A stretch of 64,000 nucleotides of DNA from Oscillospiraceae bacterium. Lineage in GTDB: Bacteria; Bacillota; Clostridia; Oscillospirales; Acutalibacteraceae. Shown one piece after another: positions 1 through 8,067 of this stretch (position 1 is the first letter of the stretch; each line of letters starts with the position of its first letter). Made by a program: the position numbers and the translations under genes. The notes below the pieces were generated by a model, which worked only from the letters and a program-made list of their open reading frames with translations, made no database searches and was not told where the DNA came from. Location: assembly GCA_015066465.1 (NCBI GenBank), contig SVOI01000004.1, positions 1 through 64,000 of the forward strand. Direction: 5' to 3'.

Positions 1-1
1 C

Positions 2-355
2 AATAAATTTGCTACTAAAAATAGTGTTACCTGCAATTATACCCCATTTAACTTTATCGCAAAAGAAGATAATAAAGTTATTGGTATTATTACAGGACAT
101 TCTTATTATAAAGAAGTTCATATTGGCGACCTTATTGTTTTAGAAGAATACAGAAATAAGCACATCGGCACTATGTTAGTTGAAGCTGTCGAAAGTCACT
201 TTAAAGACAAGGCTTTCGAAAATATTAATTTATCAACTTATGGTTTCCAAGCACCTGAATTTTACAAAAAGTTAGGTTTTAAAGTTGAATTTATAAGAGA
301 AAACAGAACAAACCCCAAACTCAGTAAATATTTTTTAGTTAAGTATATTAAGTGA
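2..355 (+). CDS. GNAT-family N-acetyltransferase, 5' end outside window
   Basis: The reading frame is open from base 2, so the start lies upstream of the window. The visible 117 residues show a GNAT core: a central strand (VIGIITGHSYY), then GDLIVLEEYRNKHIGTMLVE, which matches the acetyl-CoA pyrophosphate-binding loop (R-x-x-x-I-G/A pattern), and a C-terminal YKKLGFKVEF segment typical of GNAT folds. The substrate cannot be told. It ends 19 bp before metF on the same strand and may be the upstream gene of that operon. Confidence 0.8.
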   Translation, partial: NKFATKNSVTCNYTPFNFIAKEDNKVIGIITGHSYYKEVHIGDLIVLEEYRNKHIGTMLVEAVESHFKDKAFENINLSTYGFQAPEFYKKLGFKVEFIRENRTNPKLSKYFLVKYIK

Positions 356-374
356 TTTATAAAAGGAGCCCACC

Positions 375-1253
375 ATGAAAATAATCGACTTATTAAAAAA
401 TGAAACATTATCTTTATCATTCGAGGTTTTTCCACCCAAAACTGAAACGAGTTTTGAGAGTGTGAAAACTGCAACTGAAGAGATTGCCAAACTAAACCCT
501 GCTTTTATGAGCGTTACATACGGTGCTGGTGGTGGCACGAGTAAATACACCTTAGAAATAGCAAAGAACATTAAGAAAATGTATAACGTGCCTACACTCG
601 CTCACCTTACCTGTGTTTCTTCTACTAAAGAAACTGTTCGTGAAAAAATAGTTGATATAAAAAACGCTGGTATAGAGAACGTTATGGCACTTCGTGGTGA
701 TATTCCAGAAGAGCTTATTAATGCCGACAGAAGCAAGTGGGATTATAACTATGCAATAGACTTAATAAAAGAATTAAAAGAAATAAACCCTGACTTCTGC
801 ATTGGTGGTGCTTGTTACCCAGAAATCCACCCAGAGAGTGCTAATCAGAAAGAAGATATTAAAAGACTTAAAGAAAAGGTAGAAGCCGGTTGCGATTTTC
901 TTACAACACAGATGTTTTTTGACAACAATCTTCTTTATAACTTCCTTTACAAAATCCGTGAAGCAGGAATTACCGTGCCAATTGTTCCTGGTATTATGCC
1001 AATTACTAATGCAAAACAAGTTGAAAGAGCAATTAAACTTTCAGGCTCATTTATGCCACAGCGTTTCAAAAGTCTTGTAGATAAATTCGGTAGTGACCCT
1101 GATGCTATGAAACAGGCTGGTATTGCTTACGCTACTGACCAGATTATAGATCTTTTCGCAAATGGTCTTACAAACATTCACGTTTACTCAATGAATAAAC
1201 CTGACGTTGCAGAAAAAATACAAAGCAACCTTTCAGATATTATAGGAAAATGA
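375..1253 (+). CDS. metF: 5,10-methylenetetrahydrofolate reductase
   Basis: This 292-residue protein is full length for bacterial MetF, the FAD enzyme that reduces methylene-THF to methyl-THF. Family features seen are the N-terminal SFEVFPPKTE strand (residues 15-24) with the catalytic Glu, VTYGAGGG, the LTC segment, ALRGD, and the C-terminal PGIMPITN. An AAAGGAG site precedes the ATG. The gene overlaps the MetH-activation gene by 4 nt and is followed by metH, so the methyl donor and its consumer are co-transcribed. Confidence 0.96.
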   Translation: MKIIDLLKNETLSLSFEVFPPKTETSFESVKTATEEIAKLNPAFMSVTYGAGGGTSKYTLEIAKNIKKMYNVPTLAHLTCVSSTKETVREKIVDIKNAGIENVMALRGDIPEELINADRSKWDYNYAIDLIKELKEINPDFCIGGACYPEIHPESANQKEDIKRLKEKVEAGCDFLTTQMFFDNNLLYNFLYKIREAGITVPIVPGIMPITNAKQVERAIKLSGSFMPQRFKSLVDKFGSDPDAMKQAGIAYATDQIIDLFANGLTNIHVYSMNKPDVAEKIQSNLSDIIGK

Positions 1254-1840
1254 GTATTACAGTTTTAACTAAAGCTTATAAAAATCTGCCTTTTAATAAA
1301 AAGGAAATATTAAGATATGCTGATTGTAAGGACTTGTCACCTGAAATAGAAATGCTTTTAGATGAGTGCATTGAAGAAGCAACCCAAACTCTTTCTTATA
1401 AAGCTTGTTACTGCATTTTACCTGTCAATATTTCAGGGAACACAATTGATTTTGGTGCTTTCAAGGTTAACTCAGAAAAACTTACAATCAACTTAAAAAA
1501 ATGCGAAAAGGCTGTTCTTTTTGGTGCAACACTTGGTACAGATATTGATAGGCTTATTATGAAATATGGAAAGCTTTCGCCTACCAAAGCATTATTCTTT
1601 CAGGCTATTGGTGCTACTATGATTGAAGCACTTTGTGATGAATTCTGTAAAGATATAAAAGCAGAATTAAACGTTAAGTTAAAACCACGCTTTAGCCCAG
1701 GCTATGGTGATTTAGATTTATCTTGTCAGAAAAATATTTTTAAACTTTTAAACTGCAGTAAAAATATAGGTCTTACTTTAAATGACAGTTTACTTATGTC
1801 ACCAACAAAATCTGTTACTGCTTTTGTTGGAATCTATTAA
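1250..1840 (+). CDS. Stand-alone MetH activation-domain-like protein
   Basis: A 196-residue protein resembling the C-terminal reactivation (AdoMet-binding) domain of cobalamin-dependent methionine synthase. The diagnostic stretch is RFSPGYGDLDLSCQ near residues 144-157, equivalent to the R-x-SPGYG motif that binds AdoMet in MetH, followed by a LNDSLLMSPTKSVTAFVG end. In classical MetH this domain is fused; here it is split off. The adjacent MetH lacks it, so this protein probably supplies reductive remethylation of cobalamin in trans. Its ATG overlaps the metF stop (ATGA). Confidence 0.85.
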   Translation: MSITVLTKAYKNLPFNKKEILRYADCKDLSPEIEMLLDECIEEATQTLSYKACYCILPVNISGNTIDFGAFKVNSEKLTINLKKCEKAVLFGATLGTDIDRLIMKYGKLSPTKALFFQAIGATMIEALCDEFCKDIKAELNVKLKPRFSPGYGDLDLSCQKNIFKLLNCSKNIGLTLNDSLLMSPTKSVTAFVGIY

Positions 1841-1856
1841 TTAGGATGCGTATAGT

Positions 1857-4253
1857 ATGAATTTTTCAGAATATTTAAAAAACAACATAGTTTACCTTGA
1901 TGGTGGAATGGGAACGTTACTTCAGGCTCAGGGCTTAACTCCTGGTGAGCATCCTGAAAAATGGAACGTTTCTCACCCAGAAATTATTACAGATATTCAT
2001 AAAAATTATTTTAATAGCGGTAGTAACGTAGTTTGCACTAATACCTTTGGTGCAAACTCTTTAAAGTTCGATGAAACAGAATTAGAAGAAATTATTAAAT
2101 CTGCTATTTCTAACGCTAAAAAAGCAAGAGAGCTTTCAGACACTACTCACGAAAAATTCATAGCACTTGACATTGGCCCTACGGGTAAGCTTTTAAAGCC
2201 TTTAGGCGATTTAGATTTTGAGGATGCTGTTTCTGTTTTTTCAAAAACTGTAAAGCTTGGTGTAAAATACGGTGTTGACCTTGTTTTAATTGAAACAATG
2301 AACGATTCTTACGAAACAAAAGCGGCTCTTCTTGCAGTAAAAGAAAACTGCGATTTACCAGTTTTAGTTTCTAATGCATATAACGAAGATGGTAAGCTTA
2401 TGACTGGTGCTTCGCCTGCTGCTATGGTCGCCCTCCTTGAAGGAATGGGCGCTACTGCAATTGGTGCAAACTGTTCTTTGGGGCCCAAACAACTCGCAAA
2501 GGTTGCAGAGGAATTATTAGAAAATGCTTCTGCGCCTGTAATTCTCAAGCCAAATGCTGGGCTTCCAGAAATCAAAGATGGTAAAACAAAATTCAACGTA
2601 ACACCAGAAGAATTCGCAGAAGACGTTACTAAACTTATAAAAAAAGGTCTTCGTGTTGTTGGGGGTTGTTGCGGTACTACCCCCGACTACATAAAAGCAC
2701 TCACAGAAAAATCGAATGCTTTAAAACCAGTTGAAATTGAAAACAAGAATTTAACAGTTGTTTCTTCATACACAAAAGCAGTTAAATTTTTAAATTCACC
2801 AATTCTCATTGGTGAAAGAATAAACCCTACTGGTAAAAAGAGATTTAAACAAGCATTAATTGAAAATGATATTTCTTATATCTTAAACGAAGGCGTAAGC
2901 CAACAAGAAAAAGGTGTTCATATTTTAGATGTCAATGTCGGACTCCCTGATATTGATGAAAATACTATGCTTAAAACAGCAGTTTGCGAACTACAAGCAG
3001 TTATTGATTTACCTTTGCAGATTGACACAGCAGATGTTGTTGCTATGGAAAATGCACTTCGCATTTATAATGGTAAAGCGCTTATAAACTCTGTAAATGG
3101 TAAAGAAGAGAGTATGAAAGCAATATTCCCACTCGTAAAAAAATATGGTGGCGTAGTTGTTGCTCTTACGTTAGATGAAAATGGTATTCCAGAAACTGCT
3201 GAGGGCAGAGTAGAAATTGCAAAGAATATTTTAAAAGCTGCAAAAGAATATGGTATTGAAAAGAATAACATTATTTTTGATACACTCGCCATGACTATAA
3301 GTGCTGACCCAAAAGCTGCAAACGAAACTCTTAAAGCACTTAACGTAATAAAAAATGAACTCGGTTGTCACACCTCTTTAGGTGTTTCAAACGTTTCTTT
3401 CGGGCTACCTAATCGAGACGTTATAAACAGTGTGTTTTTTGCTTTAGCACTTGAAAATGGTCTTTCTGGTGCAATTATGAATCCATATTCTGCCGAAATG
3501 ATGAAAACATATTACACCTTCAAGGCATTAAAAGGACTCGACGAAAATTGCGCTGATTACATAAGTGTTGCAGAAAATTTTTCTTCAACTGTAATTGAAA
3601 ATAAAAAAGAAACTACATCTGTTTCTGACAATAGCTCTTCTGAGCTTATGACATCTGTTATAAAAGGCTTTAAAGAAAAAGCAGGTGAAATCACAAAAGA
3701 GCTTTTAAAAACAAAAGCTCCGCTTGATATAGTCAACAATGAAATTATCCCTGCACTTAACGAGGTTGGTATCGGTTACGAAAACAAAACTATTTATCTC
3801 CCTCAGCTTTTAATGAGTGCTGAAGCAGCAAAAAGCTCATTTGAAGCTATTAAAGAGTTTATGTCTAATAGTGAAAAAACTTCATCAAAGGGTAAAATAG
3901 TAATTGCAACTGTTAAAGGCGACATTCACGATATTGGTAAAAACATAGTAAAGCTTCTTTTAGAAAACTATGGCTTTGACGTAATTGATTTAGGTAAAGA
4001 CGTGCCACCTGAAACAGTAGCCCAGAAAGCTATTGACACAAATGCTAAGCTTGTGGGCTTAAGTGCTCTTATGACTACAACTGTTCCCGCTATGGAAGAA
4101 ACAATAAAGCTTTTGAAAGAAAAAGCACCTTGGTGTAAAACTGTTGTTGGCGGTGCAGTTTTAACTCAGGAATACGCCGACAAAATAGGTGCAGATAAAT
4201 ATGCTAAAGATGCTATGGAAACTGTAAGATTTGCAGAGGAGATTTTCAAATGA
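1857..4253 (+). CDS. metH: Cobalamin-dependent methionine synthase, short form without activation domain
   Basis: 798 residues against about 1200 for E. coli MetH. Domains in order: homocysteine methyltransferase barrel (GGMGTLLQAQG near residue 16; zinc ligands in GANCSLGP near 202 and VGGCCGTTPD near 268), pterin-binding domain (LIGERINPTG near 315), cobalamin cap (about 595-670), and B12-binding Rossmann domain with GDIHDIGKN near 687, which carries the D-x-H-x-x-G lower axial ligand motif. No AdoMet reactivation domain follows; the preceding gene supplies that candidate. It transfers methyl from methyl-THF to homocysteine in the cytoplasm. Confidence 0.95.
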   Translation: MNFSEYLKNNIVYLDGGMGTLLQAQGLTPGEHPEKWNVSHPEIITDIHKNYFNSGSNVVCTNTFGANSLKFDETELEEIIKSAISNAKKARELSDTTHEKFIALDIGPTGKLLKPLGDLDFEDAVSVFSKTVKLGVKYGVDLVLIETMNDSYETKAALLAVKENCDLPVLVSNAYNEDGKLMTGASPAAMVALLEGMGATAIGANCSLGPKQLAKVAEELLENASAPVILKPNAGLPEIKDGKTKFNVTPEEFAEDVTKLIKKGLRVVGGCCGTTPDYIKALTEKSNALKPVEIENKNLTVVSSYTKAVKFLNSPILIGERINPTGKKRFKQALIENDISYILNEGVSQQEKGVHILDVNVGLPDIDENTMLKTAVCELQAVIDLPLQIDTADVVAMENALRIYNGKALINSVNGKEESMKAIFPLVKKYGGVVVALTLDENGIPETAEGRVEIAKNILKAAKEYGIEKNNIIFDTLAMTISADPKAANETLKALNVIKNELGCHTSLGVSNVSFGLPNRDVINSVFFALALENGLSGAIMNPYSAEMMKTYYTFKALKGLDENCADYISVAENFSSTVIENKKETTSVSDNSSSELMTSVIKGFKEKAGEITKELLKTKAPLDIVNNEIIPALNEVGIGYENKTIYLPQLLMSAEAAKSSFEAIKEFMSNSEKTSSKGKIVIATVKGDIHDIGKNIVKLLLENYGFDVIDLGKDVPPETVAQKAIDTNAKLVGLSALMTTTVPAMEETIKLLKEKAPWCKTVVGGAVLTQEYADKIGADKYAKDAMETVRFAEEIFK

Positions 4254-6658
4254 AAAAAGTTCACTTAATTTGTAATGCACACATAGACCCTATATGGCAA
4301 TGGGACTGGCAAGAGGGTGCAAGTGCAGTGCTTTCAACTTTTCAATCAGCAGTTAACTTAGCTAAAAAGCACGATTACATTTTCTGCCACAATGAAGTGA
4401 CAGTTTATAAATATGTTGAAGAATATGCCCCTGAACTTTTTTCTGAAATTCAGGAATTAGTAAAAAAAGGCAAGTGGCACATTATGGGTGGCTGGTATTT
4501 ACAACCAGACTGCAATATGCCCTCGGGTGAAAGCTTTGTAAGACAGATTTTAGAAGCTAAAAGATATTTCTTAGAAAAATTCCAGGTTCACCCTACTACT
4601 GCAATTAACTTTGACCCATTCGGGCACACAGTTGGTCTTGTTCAGATTATGAAAAAATGTGGTCAGGACAGTTACATTTTCACTCGTCCTTATGGTAGCC
4701 AGTTAGATTTAGATGACGATTTATTTTATTGGGAAGGTCTTGATGGAAGTAAAATAAAAGCGCTACGTACACACGGTTACAATTCACCTCTCGGTAATTC
4801 GAGAGAGATTATTGAACGACGTACGAATGACGATGAACACGAAACTGCACTTGTGTTATGGGGTGTAGGTAATCACGGTGGTGGACCATCCGACAAAGAT
4901 TTAACCGATATTACAGATTTAATAAACACCTCTGAAAATGAATATTTGCATTCAACTCCTGAAAATTATTTTAAAGAAGTTGAACCAACATTTTCTTTCA
5001 ATAAATCTTTAAGAATTTCAATGCCTGGTTGCTACACATCAATGTACAGAGTAAAGAAAAAACACGCTTTACTTGAAAACGAGCTTTTCTTAACAGAAAA
5101 AATCCTTACAACAGCTTATAACAAAGGTTTATTAAAAGAATACCCAGAAGAAAAAATTCACGAAATCACAGAAGATTTATTAAACACAGAGTTTCACGAC
5201 GTACTCCCTGGCTCTTCTATTCAATGCGGTGAAGATAACGGCTTAAAGCTTTTAGACCACGGTCTTTTAGAAGCAGAAAGGCTTAAAACAAGAGCCGTTT
5301 TTGCTCTTTCATCAGTCAAAGAAGTTTCTCGCCCAGGAGAATACCCTGTTTTTGTATTTAACCCACATCCATATAAATTGGTTGATACAGTTGAGTGTGA
5401 ATTTATGTTACAGGACCAGAACTGGTCAGACGAAATGTATTCAAAGCTCACTGTATTCGACGAAGATGGTAACGAGGTTAAATATCAGGTTATTAAAGAA
5501 GAAAGCAACTTAAATCTTGACTGGCGTAAAAGAATTGCTTTTGAAGCCCGACTCAAACCACTTGAGCTTAACAGATTTTCTGTTTTTGTAGAATTCGAGC
5601 CAATAAAAAACAACGAAAAGCAAGAAAATCTTATATTTAAAAACGACAGAAAATATGTTGAAATCGATAAAGAAACAGGTCTTTTAAAGAAATACTCCAT
5701 TGATGGTATCGACTATATAAAAGACGGCTTTGAGTTAGTTTCATTTACCGATAACGCTGACCCTTGGGGAATGAGTAACGAGCAACAAAAACGACTTGGC
5801 ACAAATGAAAAAGCCTTCATACTCTCGAAAAATCCAAGTGGCGTTTTCAAGAATATGAAGAGCATTCAGATTATAGAAGATGGCGACATCTTTTTAGGTG
5901 TAGAAGCATTTTTCGAGCACGAAAATACAAGAGCAGTAATTAAATATAAAATTTACAAGCTCAACGATGATGTTGATATTGACGTTACTCTCTTTATGGG
6001 TGACATTGATGAAATTATAAAATTAAAAGTACCAGTTGAATTAAAAGGCACTTTAATCGGTCAGAATGCTTTTGGTACTGAAGAATTGTTTACTGATGCA
6101 AGAGAAAACGTTTCTTTAAGATTTATAGGTATAGAAAATAACAACAAAACCCTTGCACTTATAAATAACGGCACTTATGGTAGCCACTTTGAGAATGACG
6201 CTTTATATATTTCACTCGTTCGTGGTGTTACATATTGCGCCCACCCTATAAATGACCGTCAGTTAATTCCGAGTGACCGCTTCACAAAGAAAATTGACCA
6301 GGGTGAAAACAGTTTCTCATTCAGATTAACTGTTACTGACACAAACAAATTAGAAAGAAAAGCTCAGGAATTCACCCAGAAACCGTATGCAATTAACCTT
6401 TTCCCTGTGCCATCCTCCAATAAAGAAAAAGAGTTTAATGTTTCTTTAGGTGACAGCACCATTTCACTCGTTACTATGAAAAAGGCTGACGGCAAAAACG
6501 CAACAATCTTCCGCCTTCTTAATAATAGTGGTGAGTGGATTAAAACTTCAATCTCAGTTAATTCAACCACATTGCCACTTAATTTCGGTAAATACGAAGT
6601 TAAAACTATTGTTTATGAGAATGGTGAGTTGAGGGAAGAAAAAATGTTGATTATTTAA
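4250..6658 (+). CDS. Glycoside hydrolase family 38 alpha-mannosidase
   Basis: This 802-residue protein has the GH38 zinc-site motif HIDPIWQWDW (residues 9-18), the nucleophile segment NFDPFGHTVGL (near 121) and a later EFHDVLPGSS zinc ligand segment. A C-terminal beta-sandwich occupies the second half. There is no signal peptide, so it is cytoplasmic, which fits trimming of imported manno-oligosaccharides. The ATG overlaps the metH stop by 4 nt, so translation is probably coupled. A sugar hydrolase in a methionine operon is unexpected, and no functional link is visible. Confidence 0.92.
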   Translation: MKKVHLICNAHIDPIWQWDWQEGASAVLSTFQSAVNLAKKHDYIFCHNEVTVYKYVEEYAPELFSEIQELVKKGKWHIMGGWYLQPDCNMPSGESFVRQILEAKRYFLEKFQVHPTTAINFDPFGHTVGLVQIMKKCGQDSYIFTRPYGSQLDLDDDLFYWEGLDGSKIKALRTHGYNSPLGNSREIIERRTNDDEHETALVLWGVGNHGGGPSDKDLTDITDLINTSENEYLHSTPENYFKEVEPTFSFNKSLRISMPGCYTSMYRVKKKHALLENELFLTEKILTTAYNKGLLKEYPEEKIHEITEDLLNTEFHDVLPGSSIQCGEDNGLKLLDHGLLEAERLKTRAVFALSSVKEVSRPGEYPVFVFNPHPYKLVDTVECEFMLQDQNWSDEMYSKLTVFDEDGNEVKYQVIKEESNLNLDWRKRIAFEARLKPLELNRFSVFVEFEPIKNNEKQENLIFKNDRKYVEIDKETGLLKKYSIDGIDYIKDGFELVSFTDNADPWGMSNEQQKRLGTNEKAFILSKNPSGVFKNMKSIQIIEDGDIFLGVEAFFEHENTRAVIKYKIYKLNDDVDIDVTLFMGDIDEIIKLKVPVELKGTLIGQNAFGTEELFTDARENVSLRFIGIENNNKTLALINNGTYGSHFENDALYISLVRGVTYCAHPINDRQLIPSDRFTKKIDQGENSFSFRLTVTDTNKLERKAQEFTQKPYAINLFPVPSSNKEKEFNVSLGDSTISLVTMKKADGKNATIFRLLNNSGEWIKTSISVNSTTLPLNFGKYEVKTIVYENGELREEKMLII

Positions 6659-6662
6659 AAGG

Positions 6663-6690
6663 TTGACATTTTTCGAAAGTTTGTTATAAT
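6663..6690 (+). promoter_or_regulatory. Promoter of the antitoxin RNA
   Basis: A perfect consensus pair, TTGACA at 6663-6668 and TATAAT at 6685-6690, with 16-nt spacing. It starts 5 nt after the GH38 stop and drives a short transcript that meets the toxin gene head-on. Confidence 0.85.
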
Positions 6691-6696
6691 ATAAAT

Positions 6697-6792
6697 AAAC
6701 AAGGAACTACCCGATAAACGGTTAGTCCTGCAAATAACTAAAAAGATTTAACCGCTTAGTTTGCGAGACTGGGGCGGTTATTTCTTTTTTAT
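6697..6792 (+). ncRNA. Putative antisense antitoxin RNA of a type I toxin-antitoxin locus
   Basis: The predicted transcript of about 95 nt begins after the consensus promoter. It ends at a hairpin (AACCGC at about 6760-6765 paired with GCGGTT at 6774-6779) followed by TTTCTTTTTT. It overlaps the 3' end of the holin-like toxin frame on the opposite strand. Its 5' part carries AACGGTTAGTCCT, a close copy of AGCGGTTAGTCCT in the toxin leader, so the two leaders are inverted repeats on the DNA. The AACCGCTTA in its terminator is complementary to TAAGCGGTT in the toxin leader. Function is inferred from this layout, which is like par/Fst and other Firmicutes type I systems. Confidence 0.65.
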
Positions 6793-6864
6793 TATATCAA
6801 TAACAAGTGCGATAATAGAAACGATAAGAGAAAGTAATAATAACAATTCACTGTATGTAACCAT
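6778..6864 (-). CDS. Holin-like toxin peptide (type I toxin, 28 residues)
   Basis: The peptide begins MVTYSELLLLLSLIVSI, is one hydrophobic helix and ends IDIIKKK. This is the pattern of the Firmicutes putative holin-like toxin family (Hol_Tox), whose members start MVTYSEL or MVTYEAL and end in lysines. An AGGAGGG site lies 7-8 nt upstream of the ATG. The site is part of a perfect hairpin (CCCTCCT with AGGAGGG, 6873-6892), so the full-length mRNA should be poorly translated. The frame ends inside the shared terminator, opposite the antisense RNA. It is too short for ordinary gene calling. Confidence 0.75.
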   Translation of the reverse strand: MVTYSELLLLLSLIVSIIALVIDIIKKK

Positions 6865-6872
6865 GAGCACCG

Positions 6873-6903
6873 CCCTCCTTTCATCAGGAGGGAAAAGAAT
6901 GCC
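6873..6903 (-). promoter_or_regulatory. Shine-Dalgarno switch in the toxin leader
   Basis: Reading the toxin strand, GGAGGG (around 6896-6901) is followed by CCCTCCT (6886-6892) and then AGGAGGG (6873-6879), which is the ribosome site. The middle block can pair with either neighbour. Two exclusive hairpins result, one hiding and one freeing the ribosome site. Metastable leaders of this kind are known from type I toxin mRNAs. Confidence 0.6.
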
Positions 6904-6970
6904 CTCCATAAAAGAGGACTAACCGCTTACCGTAAAGGATAGCTCCTTGGGAACTTATGTTCCGCTAACT

Positions 6971-6999
6971 ATTGTATCATATTAAATTTGAAAAAGCAA
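6971..6999 (-). promoter_or_regulatory. Promoter of the toxin mRNA
   Basis: On the minus strand, TTGCTT (6994-6999) and TACAAT (6971-6976) are 17 nt apart. The predicted leader is about 100 nt long and contains small hairpins before the toxin start at 6864. Confidence 0.65.
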
Positions 7000-7113
7000 T
7001 AGTTTACTAAACAGAAAATGATATACAACTATCATTCTTTGATATTGTAATAATATCTTTCAAGTGTTAAACTTATTTTGTCAGCTGATAGATTTAAGAA
7101 AGGTTCGTTAATT

Positions 7114-8019
7114 ATGAATTTTGGTCAAAATCTAAAAAGACTTCGTTTATCAAAAGATTTAACACAAGAGCAAGTAGCTCAAAAATTTAATGTTACAACT
7201 CAAACAATAAGTCGTTGGGAATGCTCATCTACTTATCCAGATGTTTTGTTGTTACCAGAACTCTCGAAATTGTATGGTGTAACCATTGACGATTTATTTA
7301 AAGAAGATTCAATTTCTTATGAAAATTATGCTCACAGATTATTGTCAATATATGAGGAAACACAAAAATTTGAAGACTTTTTGAGAGCTGATTATGAATT
7401 TGAAAAATTAATTCAAAGTGGTAAATATAGCAGTAAAGATTTATGTATGTATGGGATTTTGCATCAAAATCTTATGACATCTGCTAAAAATAAGGCTGAA
7501 ACAATTTTTAAACAAGGATTAGATGCAAACATTGATGAAGATATAGAAACTAAAGAATGGATAAAAAGACAATACATTTTATTGCTATATCAAACGGGAA
7601 GAAACACCGAAAACATCGAAAATTGTTTGAATGAAATTAAAACAAACCACAATAACCACTATACATATGTAAATATCATTTTTTCGTATTTACTCGATAA
7701 TAATCCTCAAGAAGCAATTAAATGGTTCGAAGAAGGCGTTGAGAAATTCAGCGATTCATATTTATTATATTTTTATGGAGCAAACGCCTATAAAGATATA
7801 AATGATTTCGAAACTGCTATAAAATATTATAAAAAAGCTTGGGAATTGGATCAAAGTTTTACAATGGTCTTAAGAGCATTGGCAAGTTGTTATGAAGAAG
7901 TGAATGATTATGAAAGCGCATTAAAAACTTGGCAGGAAACAAAAAACTGGTTAGAAGCTCACGGGTACACAATCGAAGCAAATTCAATTGAAAAAGATAT
8001 AAAAAGATGTAAAAAATAA
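7114..8019 (+). CDS. XRE-family transcriptional regulator with TPR-like C-terminus
   Basis: 301 residues from the ATG at 7114, chosen because AAGAAAGG precedes it; an upstream TTG at 7078 lacks a ribosome site. Residues 1-65 are a helix-turn-helix of the XRE type (LTQEQVAQKFNVTTQTISRW). The rest is helical with TPR-like repeats (for example DFETAIKYYKKAWELD and ALASCYEEVNDYESALK), as in peptide-sensing regulators. No target operator could be assigned. Confidence 0.9.
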   Translation: MNFGQNLKRLRLSKDLTQEQVAQKFNVTTQTISRWECSSTYPDVLLLPELSKLYGVTIDDLFKEDSISYENYAHRLLSIYEETQKFEDFLRADYEFEKLIQSGKYSSKDLCMYGILHQNLMTSAKNKAETIFKQGLDANIDEDIETKEWIKRQYILLLYQTGRNTENIENCLNEIKTNHNNHYTYVNIIFSYLLDNNPQEAIKWFEEGVEKFSDSYLLYFYGANAYKDINDFETAIKYYKKAWELDQSFTMVLRALASCYEEVNDYESALKTWQETKNWLEAHGYTIEANSIEKDIKRCKK

Positions 8020-8025
8020 AAACAC

Positions 8026-8063
8026 TTATCCCCTATGCAAATCTGAATTTGCATAGGGGATAA
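8026..8063. terminator. Bidirectional terminator with 17-bp perfect stem
   Basis: TTATCCCCTATGCAAAT pairs perfectly with its reverse complement around a 4-nt loop. It lies between the convergent genes ending at 8019 (+) and 8068 (-). Confidence 0.8.
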
Positions 8064-8067
8064 TAAA

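Noticed and set aside
7078..7113. TTG start giving a longer XRE/TPR protein
   Set aside because: The ATG at 7114 has a ribosome site and matches the usual start of the HTH domain.
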